NCBI GenBank assembly: GCA_022829145.1
Contig: CM040748.1
Span: 26,544,501-26,608,500 of the forward strand
Source: Albula goreensis
Lineage: Eukaryota; Chordata; Actinopteri; Albuliformes; Albulidae
Reading direction: 5' to 3'
Length of the DNA stretch: 64,000 nucleotides
Shown here: positions 13,109-25,300 of the stretch, piece after piece
Layout: each line of letters starts with the position of its first letter
Numbering within the stretch: position 1 is the stretch's first letter
Notes under the pieces: model-generated
Seen by the model: the letters and a program-made list of their open reading frames with translations, nothing else
What the model was told of the DNA's origin: nothing
Database searches by the model: none
Made by a program: the position numbers and the translations under genes

Positions 13109-15551
13109 GATATGTGCCATACAGTCATTTGGAACATAGGAAGAAGATCATTTCAACTACATTCAGTAACTATGGTTATCAGTAAAGTTCTAACTCTAAA
13201 GAGAAGGAGGAGCAAACACATTTTGGCAGAACCATTCACTAAGCACACAGACTGTCAGTCAGAAAGCATCTGCTGTAATTAAGGCAATTTGACAACCTAC
13301 AAGTATTCTTTCCATTTTTATTAAGTTGTGTGTATTCTGAAAAAAAGACTTTTTATGAAAGCTTGTTGCATGTCTATTAGAAAACTTTGGCAGTGCAGTC
13401 AGTCAATGTGTTTTTGAAGAGTTGCGTGGTAAAGCTTACTATAGTTACCCATTCCTCTCCCTTCATTCGTGGTATAAAGTTAAGAAGGCTGGCTGCATTG
13501 TGGACCCTAGGCAGATATGTTGTACAGCTGCTATCTGTGAGGCAGAAGGTAGTATTCTCACAAGCCTACTTTGAAGTTTACAGCTGGATGTACAGCATCT
13601 TTGGAAGCCATGGTGTTTGGTTTCCAAACACCTGAAATCCCCCAAGGTGCTTTTCCTTGATCTTTCATCAATAGATGTGCTCACACATTTACATCTATTA
13701 AAACTTCAATGAAATCTTGGTGCAAACTGAACCTCTGGCTGTCTCTGTTTTAAGTGCTACCATATGGGGCACAGTTGCAGGTTAGGGCCACCACATAAAT
13801 AGAAGATAAGAAATACAAAGCTACCTTTGATTTAGCAGTGCACAAGGAGGGAGGCTCAAGGAGAGAAAAAAGCAAACTCCCTGCTTTAAGGCACCTGCTT
13901 GTTCCACAGCATGCATTGGATAAATCCTTGTCTTGGTAATGGTCAGGAACAAGTAACAATGCTGTAAAGTCAGGGGTAGCTCCATGAAATCTTGGCATGT
14001 GTTTTTTTTAACCAATAAGGCTTAGTATCATGGTGTGGGATCTGGTCATTGCTGATAAAATGTGCTTCAGGCATCCTCAAGAATACATTTAAAATGTCAG
14101 ACAAGAAGTTGTGCATACAATTCTCAAAACCCAGTCCTAACTACTTTCACAAGTTCAAGACTTAGTCTGTATCATCAGCCCATGCATTTGTGCTAAACAA
14201 CATATATTTGCATCTCTTTTCATATGAAGGAATTTTAGCATAAGAGAAAGCAAAGCCTGCTCTATCAAGATTTTCTTCACCTTCCCTTTTGACTGACTTT
14301 GACCAGTAAAAACATCCTCAGCAACTTTGTCTGATAGTACAGATGAGATGACATTACATAATGATATAAGTGCCCTGAATAAGAACTACCATCCTCACAT
14401 AAACACTGACCGGCATATTTACAGTGCCGGGTCCTGTGCTAGACATCATTTCCACAATAATTACACTGGCCTCAAGTGAAGGCTGCAGCTCACGTATAGC
14501 TGCAGCTGTTAGGTTCTGAAATAAATGGGAACACAGTGAGAGATAGTATGAGACATGGATGAAACATTATGGTCTTCTTCATTTCTGACCTTATGGCCTC
14601 GTAAATAAGAGTCGATGGCCCAAACACAGTCACCATGCAAACATGAAGTATACATCATGCAACTAATGGCTTGATAGTTTCATTTGTTTCCTTATTTTAA
14701 GATTACATGATTAATTACACCAAGCGCAATCTTGGAGAGGAGTACTGCTTTTAACGGTACACTTTTGGATACTGCGGAAAGAACGCTGCAGTATCTCTAT
14801 AAGGAGGAAGGGTTTCATTTAAACAGCAGATAATGTGGTTTGAGCATGCTGATGCAACGTCCATAGACTTCTCCTGAATTAAGAGACAGATACAATTGTG
14901 ATGGTGAAAAGGCCAGTTTGAATATGCCTTCAAAGTTCTAACTTGGGCTTTGTGAATGCTGAGTAACTTTAAATGATTTTAAAATGTTTCCAGCAACTGC
15001 TAACATGTCACCTATATCTCTTTTGACTTGCTAGCTGTACATTTTACATCACAGTACAGCTTGAAATAATTATTGTGCTTGATGAATGACTTTTGTAAAA
15101 CTAGCTCACACCTTTGAATAAAAAGACAGGTGCTTTAATTCACTCATACTGTATTTGTGGACATAGGAATGGTAATAGGAATAAACTACAGAGCTGATAT
15201 GTTCTTTAAATCACTGTGCACAGTACACACCCACTCACATGCCCTTTGGAATGTGTCAAGAATATGTATCACTCTTGGCAGTGCACTTAGACTTGCATGA
15301 CATCTATGGAATTAATAAATACGCAGCCATTTGTAAACTTGAGCCCAGTGTTAAAGAACGGTTACAGATTTGAATGTATTTATTGTCTTACTGTTAAAGT
15401 GCTTCCTGATATTTCAGTGGTGTGTTTGCAAGAGACTGTTAGGTGAGAGTGAGACGGATACGAGTATTGTAGTAGGATAGCTGAGTGTGAGGTTGGGTTA
15501 CAGTGGCTTCCTCTCATTAACCACCCCTGTGGTTATAGGAACGCGGATGGT
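13109..15551 (-). other. ina: Probable ina 3' UTR and downstream DNA
   Basis: No other gene is recognised between the ina stop codon and the distal AATAAA. If the proximal signal at 15379 is used, the UTR is only about 170 nt and most of this stretch is intergenic. If the distal one is used, the UTR is about 2.4 kb. Confidence 0.3.
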
Positions 15552-15849
15552 TTAGTTCTTCTGGCTGGTGGAGAAGGGGTCTCCGGACTCACTCTTCTCC
15601 ACCTTCTTGGTGGAGACGATGGTTTCCTCTATGATCTCCTCGAAGGTCTCGCGCTGGCTGGCGCCTCCCTTGGAGGACGGCTTGCTTTGGCGGTCGTCAT
15701 CTTTCTCTTCCTTCTTCCCGGACTTGGAGGAGCTGCTGGTATAGACCCGTGTCTGGTAGCCGTAGCTCAGGCTTGGAGCCGGGGTAGGGGTAGAGATCGG
15801 GTAGGTTATCCCAGTGCTCAAGCGAGTCTCCTCCCCCTCCAGCAGTTTC
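15552..15849 (-). CDS. ina: ina coding exon 3 (end of rod and tail)
   Basis: The first base completes Arg with exon 2, then [20 protein letters not shown] closes the rod and opens the tail. The tail is about 90 residues, rich in Ser, Lys and Glu, with the internexin-like [18 protein letters not shown] near the end. It stops with TAA at 15554-15552. It lacks the long KSP-repeat or Glu-rich tails of the medium and heavy neurofilament proteins. The frame is clean. Confidence 0.93.
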
Positions 15850-18800
15850 CTTGGAAGGACAGACAACAGAAAGTTAACTCTTTTGAACAAAGACGGCTGA
15901 AGATACTGGTTGTAAATAGGGTGATACCCCTATAAGTTTGTCATTGCAATATTGAAGGCTTCTCTGAATGTTACTTTTGTTAAAAGGATTATTTCACGCA
16001 AGTACTAATTTACTTAAGGACTTGTTTAAAAAAAAACCTTTCTTCATTTAATGGCCAAATGGTTCTGCATTGCATTAATTAATTTGTATAACCTATTATT
16101 CTCAAATGTATATATTGGCCTGTGTGAAATAATGTGTTAATAAGTATGATTACTTGCCACATATGTTTGTACAGACATGGGCCATTATAGACCAACATCT
16201 GCATAGTGTATCAAAAGTTAGGCACAGAACAATTGGTGGTGTGAGAATGAGGATAAGTAGTCAAGCTGGGACACTTAAGGTCTCCTTAAGGCCCCATGCA
16301 CTTCAAAACAGACGGACTTTACATTCCATTATACATTTCTGTTAAGATTTCTCTCAAAACGTGTGTATATTCCTTATATATAAAACTTTGTTTAAATTGC
16401 ATATGCCCTTTGACCAACTGATTTCCTTTGACTTGGTACCGGTCTCAGTATTTATCAGTTAACTGGTTGTGTATATTCCTGGACGCGAGTCTTGTCTCAA
16501 ATTTAAGATGACAATAACAATGTACTGACCTGTAGGCTGCGATCTCTATGTCCAATGCCATCTTTACATTCAGCAGGTCCTGGTACTCCCTCAGGTGACG
16601 CGCCATCTCGCTCTTGGTAGCCCTCAGCTCATCCTCAAGCTGTGCGATCGTGTCCTGGTAAAATGCAACAATTCGACATAAATTCAGCTAATGTTGTTGT
16701 AACTGTAGCATGGCTTGTGTCGTGGCTTCAGTGTGGCAGAGAGGTTGAGTATTCTTATAGATCTTTCTCAGTTAAGATCTATTAATGTTTTAAAAGTTTT
16801 AGGCAACCCCTAACACAGCACGAACGCAATTCAGTGCAATACTTTGGTGCATTGCATCGTAATTGAACATAACACACTTTACAATGCAACGGCCATTCAA
16901 CATTGAATAGATTAAATTGCATATTGAATCTGTTTCACCGTCAGTTTTCGCCTGTTAGACCACGTGCCCACCGACACATATATAATTGATTTTTTACAGC
17001 CTGACCTTCCAGCTAAGATTTACGTCTAAAGCCCGCCCTCAGCATAAGAAATTATTTTACATGTCAATAATAAAGTCAATAGATTGTAGATTTGTATTTA
17101 GAAAAATAATTTTGTTGGCATTTTTTGTTTTAAAAAACCGATTGAATATTGATACGAAAATTGTCCATTAAACCCATATTTCCGATTGCTATGTCCAACT
17201 TCAGCTTAGATGTTTTTTAAAATATATATTTAGATGAGAAACATGGAACTTCTTTTGAATCTGTCGGATGTGGATCTCGTGTAAGCTTTGTCTGGAGTCC
17301 TCTTTATCTTGCTGCTGTGTTGCAGATAGTAGGTCCCCGCCCACCTTGAATTGTCCTTTCAGCACCATGGACAGAGGGTGTTTTATTTTCTGTTTTGCTT
17401 ATAATGATAACAGATTAATACACTCTCGCAGCACAAATCTTACAGCCGACATCTGTATGTAGATAGATAGCGCATAAAATATACGGTAAGGTGACAGACA
17501 CACCCTCAGCATTTTACCGTATGAATATCAACACTGAAACCAAAATACATCTTATTACAGAATACAGGGCACAAATAGCCTGCATGTTTACATGTTTGCC
17601 TACAGACAGTTACAGTTAAGTACTGTATTGTGCATTTACTATACAATGTTATACAGGTTTCTACTTACACAGCAATACAACTGTGCATCCACAGTATTGT
17701 ACAACATAACTCACTTATGCAATCGAGATTTTCTTGTACATTTCACACCTTTTAGGCTCTTCCTAATCAATATCACTTCAGGCATTTTACTCTGACACTG
17801 TAGAAAAATTTTAAAGATACCAAATAATTAAGATACTGAATGTGGAACTCTGTTCACGTTCAATATATTAAACAACTATATTTCCAGACCAAACTCTTAC
17901 CTGGAAAGTGACAATTTCGTTTGCGTGCCTATCCTCCATCTCTTGGAGCTGCCTTTCAAGTGACTCATTGGTTCCCTAAGGCTCTCAATTTCAATGGTCT
18001 TGGCCTGCAGTTGCCTCCTAAATTCATCTTCCCTGTGTGCCCGGATCGTCTCATTGCTCTTGTTGGCCTGGTCACTGAGATCAGCAAACTTTGTCTTGTA
18101 CCACTCTTCAGCCGAGTGCAGGTTCTTGGCTGCCATCGACTCGTACTGGCCCCGGATTTCCTTCAGTGCTGAGGTGAGATCTGGTTTGGCCATCTCCATC
18201 TCAACAGACACCTGGGACGCCTGGATCATGTTCATTAGCTCAGCCACTTCTTCATCGTGTACCTTCCTTAGGAAATTGATCTCATCCAAGAGAGATTCCA
18301 CTTTCTTCTCCAGGTCCAGTCGAACCATTGTGGCATCATCCACATCCTTCTTGAATGCCTTTAGGTTTGCTCGGCCTCTTCTCGAGCCCTGAACTTCATC
18401 TTCATATTTGGTTCCGAAGTTTCTGCAAATTCATCCTCGATGTTGTCCCGATCAATCAGAATCTGGGATTTCTCACCATTTGCCAATTCCACTTGAGTGC
18501 GCTCTCGGCAGCTCCTGCTGGTACAGGTCCGCGAGACGGGAGGGTTCGGTTTGCCTCCCGTCGCAACGTCACCAGCTCGGTCTCCAGGACTTTGTTTTGC
18601 TGCTCAAGATTACGCACCTTCTCGATGAACATAGCAAAGCGGTCATTGAGACCCTGCATCTGTTCCTTTCGTTTGTTCGAATGATTTTGAACTCATTGTT
18701 GAGAACCGCGCTTTGGTCAGATCAAATATTTCACCTGGCACAGGTGAGAAAGAAGACCGGCCAGATCTCCTGTAAGAACCCAGGAAGAGCCGCTGATACG

Positions 18801-18955
18801 CGAAAGAGACTGGGACCTAAAACCACTGGATGAGAAAAAGAATTCCTTGAGGAAGAGGGACTACTCATCCTTGAGGAAGAGGATGAAAAGCGAGGAGAGT
18901 CCCCGAAAATCTTCCGGTAGGAAGAAGAAGTGTAGAGGTCAGATCCGTAACTCAT
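15552..18955 (-). CDS. ina: ina: alpha-internexin, neuronal intermediate filament (gene span, 3 exons)
   Basis: Alpha-internexin is a type IV intermediate-filament subunit that co-assembles with neurofilament proteins in the axonal cytoskeleton. The head starts [20 protein letters not shown]. The rod starts with the conserved helix-initiation region ([20 protein letters not shown]) and ends with the helix-termination region ([20 protein letters not shown] then KLLEGEE, split across exons 2 and 3). The short tail contains an INA-like [18 protein letters not shown] block. Only two introns are present, including the 125-nt middle exon typical of type IV genes; vimentin or desmin genes would have eight. 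Coding parts are 18955-17901, 16654-16530 and 15849-15552. Exon 1 contains about ten frame-breaking indels, so the annotated span does not translate cleanly. Conserved residues, splice sites and promoter argue for assembly error, but a decaying duplicate copy is possible. Family identity is secure; alpha-internexin rather than another type IV member is likely from the tail and synteny. Confidence 0.9.
16530..16654 (-). CDS. ina: ina coding exon 2 (end of coil 2)
   Basis: This 125-nt exon starts after a TTTACCAG acceptor and ends TACAG|GTCAGT. It encodes [20 protein letters not shown] followed by the start of the helix-termination motif ([21 protein letters not shown]). The frame is intact and fully conserved. 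Its length is that of the corresponding exon in neurofilament and internexin genes. Confidence 0.93.
17901..18955 (-). CDS. ina: ina coding exon 1 (head, coils 1A to most of 2), frame damaged
   Basis: ATG at 18955 gives the typical internexin start and lies just below a TATA-type promoter. The donor after 17901 is CAG|GTAAGA. The protein must be read in alternating frames, with switches near 18833, 18781, 18711, 18667, 18557, 18505, 18420, 18414, 18388, 18364 and 17974. Between switches, residues match the family closely, for example [20 protein letters not shown] and [18 protein letters not shown]. The observed length of 1055 nt is 2 modulo 3, whereas a multiple of 3 is needed because exon 2 begins on a codon boundary. 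Some switches are in homopolymers (AAAA read as AAA, GGGG read as GGG). One in-frame difference, REDEFRRQ where relatives have two more residues, lies near 18025. Confidence 0.85.
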
Positions 18956-18971
18956 CTTGTCGTTTGAGGAG

Positions 18972-19025
18972 AGAGAGCAGAATAACCTCTGCGTCCTCTT
19001 TATATAGGAGGACCGTCCCAATCAA
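18972..19025 (-). promoter_or_regulatory. ina: ina core promoter: TATA box and inverted CCAAT box
   Basis: The minus strand reads TATATAAAG at 19006-18998. A CCAAT box in inverse orientation (ATTGG) lies about 12 bp further upstream, within 19018-19023. A start site 25-30 bp below the TATA box would fall near 18972, giving a 5' UTR of only about 17-20 nt before the ATG at 18955. The arrangement is compact but complete, which argues against exon 1 belonging to a processed pseudogene. Confidence 0.6.
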
Positions 19026-20052
19026 TAATTAACATGATCTGATGCTAAGTTTCAGCCTAACGTACTGCAGATATTATGTTGAAGTCCGCCTTTTTTCATT
19101 ACAACGTGATAGCCTTTACATTATGTTTATTCTCATGACAGGTTCTTGTATTTTTCCACGATTGCAGTTTCTGAAATGGTTAGATTACCTATACAAAACG
19201 AGAACATTTTTTCATGGGAACAGGGCGGAACTCCTAGATGGAACTGTCCATTTTGGTGCAGTGCTGATGTCAGCAAGAAAGATTTTTATTGTTTGTTTCA
19301 GCCAGTCAGCTCTGAAAATAATCCTTAAAAAATATCTTAAGCCTCCATCTCAATTCAAGCACTGTTAAGATATATATTAACCTTCAAGGGACGTATACCT
19401 ATTTACTGAACCAACTCCATTGATATTTTAGGAGGTGTGTCCTTATGGCTGGCAGAAATGTATTCAGTACGGTGTAAGAAGGTGTATTTTAAAACATATA
19501 TTTCTTGAAAAACTCAATCATACCATCATAATACCATGTGAGTTTTTTCTGTGTATTCATTACCTGAAAATTAAATGCAATTTTGTTCATTATTTCAAAA
19601 TAAAGGTAACATAAAGGTAACATTTAAACAACATGAACAACCATTTTTACTATTATGAAAACGAATAATACGACGATTTATTGGATGAAGATTAATAATT
19701 TAACAAAGAGAAATGAACCTTTGCATTGCAGTTTGCAACAGATAATATCCTTGAAAAGAGTCTACCGATTTAGAAACCTCTCAGTATAGTTAGTGTCAAA
19801 TGAAGTATTCTGCTGCCCCCTATTGCCTGAAATTATGTTGCAGTCAAAGCAGATTTTCCCTTAATATCACCTAATAACATGTAATGACGTGTAATTACAT
19901 TACCATATTAGGCGGTTGCAACATATTCATGAATTATCTGTAAGCGTTTTGAAGTGTGAATCTTCGCTAGGTCTCGTAAACATTCCGTACAGTTAAATAT
20001 TCAGTGTTAATTTTAGTCTATCATAGTTACATGGATTCAAAAGGGTTAAAAC

Positions 20053-20143
20053 GTAATTAGTCAGAGTTACATACTATAAATACTTGCTGTGTGGAAGAAT
20101 ATTCCACACAGCAAGTATTCATAATATCACCTCTGACTAATAT
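20053..20143. repeat. Long palindrome, about 85 bp (foldback element?)
   Basis: The centre has perfect 18-bp arms, aatacttgctgtgtggaa at 20079-20096 and its reverse complement at 20102-20119, separated by 5 nt. An outer pair, ttagtcagag and ctctgactaa, extends the symmetry to about 40 bp per side with a short imperfect zone between. Outside this the symmetry stops sharply. This could be a small foldback or MITE-type element, or a transcribed hairpin. No flanking target duplication is obvious. Confidence 0.7.
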
Positions 20144-20891
20144 ATAATGGTATACACTCGATGTGGAGTATATGCCATGAAATACTATAGAATCATTCAG
20201 ACCATATTTGGGTCCTAAAATAATAATACAATTCCAAGGCAAATTCCAAAGTACATCTGGGGTTATACACTCACAGGACAAAGCAAGGAAAATCAATATA
20301 AATGAATAAAAAGTCACCCACCCCACTGCCCCAAAAAGACCCAACAGGTTCCTTATATACCAATGAGGGCATTACAAACCCATAAAAGATATCAATAACA
20401 TGGCATTGTGACAGCTACGGCACTACTAAGTAAGGGGTTTGAAACTCATCATTACTATGTATGTTAGTGTATGGAACCCTTTGTTTCAAAGAACAAATAA
20501 TTTCTTGACCAACTTAATACATATAAACTTAACATATATACATGTTAAGTGTTCTAATGTTCTTTTATATATACATGTTTAATGTTCTATATTGTTCTCT
20601 CTTATTATGTTTGCAACTAGTATAAAGAAAGGAAACAATACATTGACTACCAAACCAGAAAGCATGGGCAATGAAAACTCATCAGAAAGTGGCAGGACTC
20701 TGATCAAAAACAGCTTGAAAAAACAGCCTGAATTGGACTTATGCAAGGCCTAGTTCACTAATGCTGAATTGCGGAGTTTATTTTCTAAGATATTTCTCAT
20801 ATATGTGACTTGATGTTTGTAGAAGTACTTCATATTTATAACTTGGCTTGACTGAATATGCATGCTTATGATTGAAAGACCAATGTGTGTA

Positions 20892-20913
20892 AACACACAC
20901 ACACACACACGCA

Positions 20914-20945
<32 letters not shown>

Positions 20946-20955
20946 CACACACACA
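20892..20955. repeat. (CA)n / (GCAC)n microsatellite
   Basis: A compound array: about ten CA units, then about six GCAC units (acgcacgcacgc), then about twelve CA units. The long open frames across it on both strands are low-complexity artefacts. Confidence 0.95.
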
Positions 20956-22199
20956 GAGTGGAACAATTCAAAGAATTATTAATATGCATAACAAGCACTC
21001 CAAACACAGCAGTTGCTTGGTAGATTATTATGAAAAGCAGAAGAGAATATGTACATCCAAAAAAAAAAACAATGGCTGTGTCTTAGCTCTGTTATCTGTA
21101 CCAGGGACTGTATAAGGAAAATAAGGAGTATCAAGAGCATTTTAACTCTTGTGCATGCTGCATTAGGGCCTCTATTCAAAGAACACTCAGTGTGATTTGA
21201 CCATAGCCAAATTGCTACTGGAGCACATGATGAGATGTTTTTCTGTTTGGGGTTGTTTTAGCGTAGGGAGGTTTGGATGATTCCACATTGTCCAAAGGGT
21301 AGCATGTTGGGTGACAAGAGGTGGAATTATGCCCTTCCTGTTCAGGTGGGGAGACGCTGACAAACTATTAGTTTATTATTTGAATGACAGGCTGTCAAGC
21401 TACGGCTTGTGCCTTGCATTTTACAAACAGTGATGATCTCACCACTAGTGAAGCTATGAAAGTGTGATTAGCTGCTGTGGTTAAATATCTTGGTCTTTTG
21501 CTGTATCTCTTGTTGAGCAGAGTGCCTGATAATCACTCTACTTTGAATCCCACAGCCTTGGACATAGCTATAAATTCTGGGCCATGTACACAGGCAGGCT
21601 CTGAGGGCCCCTCCACTCTTTAAAAAAAAAAAAAAATTCCCAGATTTTCGTGGGCCCTCAAACCCTTGTGCCCTGTATACTTAGTACCCTTTTCCCCCTG
21701 GTGCTATGCCCCTGCCCATAGCAGGCCTAGCCTGTTACACAGTTACAGTGCAGAATTTCTTTTTGGCCCTTGCACTGGTAACATGTCTGCATGCACAGCT
21801 TGCAGCTGTTATGTGCAGTGTACACAGCACAGCTCAGAAGCAACTGCAGTGAGCATATCCTGTCCTGGTATTATGACCAGCACAGCCAGTTTATGCCTCA
21901 TCATGATACATAATAAACCTGTTACAAAATCATACATTTTAGTTTTACATTATTACATTTTTGGCATTTTAAACAGTGTCAATGAATATGTATTTTTGTA
22001 AGTACTTTGCACAAAGCATTTAAAATATCTTTTATTAATTCAGTACAGTATTCGCATGGACAAACCTCTTCTAAACCAGCCCCGCTTGTATTATCATATC
22101 TGAAGCTGCTCCCAGATTTATTAGCAGTTGCGCTGTAGAACGCATCATGTTTCAGGATTAAAGTGCCTGAGATCGTATTTATTGACTGAACTGAGTTCA

Positions 22200-22384
22200 A
22201 GCAGTACTGCACGCATGACGAAATTCGGCACTGCACGCATTACACATTTACCCTAGCGGCGGCTAAGCACTGCGCATCTTATGTGAGAGAACCTTGGCTT
22301 TTGTTATTGCCCCTTATGTATCTGGTTTGACACGCATGCTCAGATTTGCAGGCAGTGCAGTTGTTACAACGGTGGGAAAGAAAG
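22200..22384 (+). promoter_or_regulatory. nt5c2: Probable nt5c2 promoter and non-coding first exon
   Basis: A CpG-containing stretch (cggcggctaagcactgcgcat) is followed by a strong donor, GAAAG|GTGAGT, after 22384. It lies upstream of the first coding exon of nt5c2 on the same strand, and NT5C2 genes usually begin with untranslated exons. The acceptor would be the CAG ending at 27058 or another close to the ATG. No TATA box is clear. This is an inference from position and splice signal only. Confidence 0.35.
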
Positions 22385-25300
22385 GTGAGTCTAACAAATC
22401 TGCTGTTATACAGTTGCGGTGTAGTAACTAGTTATATTTCTCTGTATTTGTTTTTGCTCTGTTGTGAAATAACTAGCTATATCACTAGCCATTTATTGCA
22501 CATTTCTATTTTTAAAACAAAATTTGTAGGTTAAAGTCAGATATCTTGGCAGTTAGCAGATTGAATGCGATACAGTACGATTCCTTCAGAAAATGAGAAT
22601 ACTGGAGTTAGCAAGTTAGCTTGCTAACGAGCAAAAGCAAAGGAAATGATTATCTTGCATAGCTAGCAGGCTAAGGTATCCTGTCATCTACCTAGCTGTG
22701 TTGACGAACGCTCTCATGTCATATTTAGTTGAAGAGCCCGCTACAATATCCAGATGCGAAGAAGATATGAAATATCTTGCATTTGTTACCTAGTGTTCGC
22801 TAAGTACTTGCTAGACTTTCAAATAATTGCTGGCCTGCTAACGTTACGTATCATGCTAGCTCATACCAAATAACGATTGTGTTCATTCTATCAAAATGCT
22901 TTTTAGCAGGCAATTTTATTCGACTAGCCTACCCTTCAGTCTTGTATAATCGCTAGTTTAGCTGACGGCTGCGGTACGGATGATAGTAAAAAATGATCGA
23001 ATGCTGACATTACTGTTCTTGTTTTACTGAAAGAAAACGCGTACTTTGTGAAAATGCCATGGATGCCCGAGCTCACAGTTGTGACCAGAATTTGTTCAAA
23101 GGCTGTTTTTAGTCTCAGAAATATCCAACTGTAGCTAGACTGTATCTCCACTTGATGTGCGAAAAGTTAATTCTCCAATCCGTTATGTACCACCTACAGT
23201 ATTTCAAGACATTGTGCACATTAGTTTGCCCAAAAGTGTGCCTGTGACTCGTTATAAAATTATGATTTCCTTACCTTTGACACTTGCAACACTGTTACGA
23301 CACGACGACAAGCTACGGGACCCAAAGGACCGACAGGACACATAGGATTATTGAATTACAAAAAAGGTTAAAAATAGCCTAAAATTAGACTAATTTGATG
23401 AGATACGCGAGTGAATGTATCATGAACAAAGATTAATGGACAACATTAACTAAACCCTCGCGGTGGCAAGAGCGAGACACAACACGAAACTTATTAAATA
23501 TTCACTTAAACCAACGGTGCACTGCGACTACTTCACGAAGCCTTTCATGAATTGCTTGTGTTCCGATATTTTTTTAAAGTTTTGTACGGTCGTATAGCTT
23601 GCATCATAGGTTGCATCTGACATATATGATTGATCAGATATGTAGAATATTGCCTGCACGTCATGTTAGCCAGCAAATCTACGTTTATAGTTTAAAAACT
23701 TAATTAAATTTACTATTTCTTTTATTCATTTGAATGTAAATAAAATTGAATAAACATTTATTTAAATATTTATTTAACCTATTGCCCGTAAGTACATAAT
23801 TATTCATGTATTTGTATGCTCTTGTAAAACCATGCTAAATAAAGCTTGGCTGACCCCCAAACTTTGTATTTCACAGACTGGGATGGGAAAGGATTAAAAA
23901 TAACTGGTACAGCAGATGATGAACAGAATGGGTCAGGACTGGAAGTCCCTGGAATGACTCCTTCACGCAGCAAAATGTTCAGAGTTCATTTGACGCTAGC
24001 AGTGTACACATGAGACCAGTTGTTCTCATGTGCACACTGTTAGTGTTAAATTAACATTTTGCTGTGCAGAGGGTGGAATTTGATATGAATATTTATTTAT
24101 TTCTTCAACGTATTTAATTTACCCTGAAGGCTTGCAGCAGCCTACTCATTTAAGCTGTGGAAAGTGTAGTTGTGGAGCATAGTTCTCATGACCCGCTAAC
24201 ATGTTGTTAATTAGGTTTTAATTTTTTATGTCCACATGGTTAAATAAGTTATATCACACTAGAAGTAACACTATTGTAGACCATTGTACATTTTTGTGCC
24301 AAAATTTATGTTTATAAGTGGTTTCAAAATAATGTTTTTGTTTTTTGTTGTAATTATTCTTATTTGTTGTCTGTGTTGAAGATGTGCAGAGTTACATACA
24401 GGTGTTGATAAGATGATGTTTATTAAAGACCTCCTATCACTTAGTTCTATAAATGGCAACCTGTAAGAATGTGCTCTTATTGAGTTATTGACATGTTTTT
24501 ATTTGGGACAAAGTTGCACCTATGCAAATGTAAGATTTGTGAATGCAATAATCGGTGTTTACACAAATATGGTACACCAAAATATCAGAAATCTGAAACA
24601 AGTTGCTTTTGTGTAATGTCTACAATTAGGAAACTGGGGGTGCAATTTGTTAACATGAAAAGCAGGTCAGAATTCAGGGACGATCTTGGCTCCTGAACAG
24701 TTCCCACTACAGGTTTGTCTGGTTTACCGGTCTGTGCCAGAGAGCTGTGAGGAGGGAACACTTGTACTTTTTTTACATCATTGCCTCATGTACTTTTCTG
24801 TTTTGATTGGGTGACTGCACAATTTCCCCTTTCTGTGTAGTCTGAAATATTACCTCTCAGATTTTACTGGGAAAAAATATTTTTACTTCAATTTATGTTT
24901 TTGCCTTGTCAAGTTTTGCTTGTAAGATTGTTTGTTTGAAATGGTATTTATTGGATATTTATAAATATGAGACTATTTGCATATGTTTTGATATTTACTT
25001 TCAGTTTCAACCTGATTTGAAAAAAAGTGTTGTTTTTGGGAGTATTTTTATTTCTCTCAGGAAGGGAGTAATGCTTAAGCCTACCAATTGGCCGCTGTTT
25101 TGTTCAGTATCTGAAGGGCTTTTTGGTATAGCCCATCCCTGTGTAAACGGCTTGGGTGATGTCACCCTGTCTGGGCTCTGTTTCAGAACACTCCTGTTTC
25201 CTGCCTGCTCCATAAGGAAAGTGATTGTTGTTTTGATGAGTCTTTAGCCTCACCCGGAGTTCTCTAGCTTGTTTAAGTTTGTCAGTCTGTGGGAGCCATG

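Larger units (their letters stand above)
19030..22190. other. Spacer between divergent ina and nt5c2
   Basis: No coding sequence is recognised. The stretch contains a long palindrome (20053-20143) and a CA/GCAC microsatellite (20892-20955). Any shared regulatory DNA of the two divergent genes would lie here, but I can identify no specific element. Confidence 0.4.

Noticed and set aside
18955..19021. Upstream in-frame ATG at 19021 for ina
   Set aside because: The extra 22 residues are not family-like, and this ATG lies upstream of the TATA box. The start at 18955 gives the typical internexin head.
20750..21115. Cys/Val-rich and Thr/His-rich frames on both strands
   Set aside because: They are translations of the CA/GCAC microsatellite.
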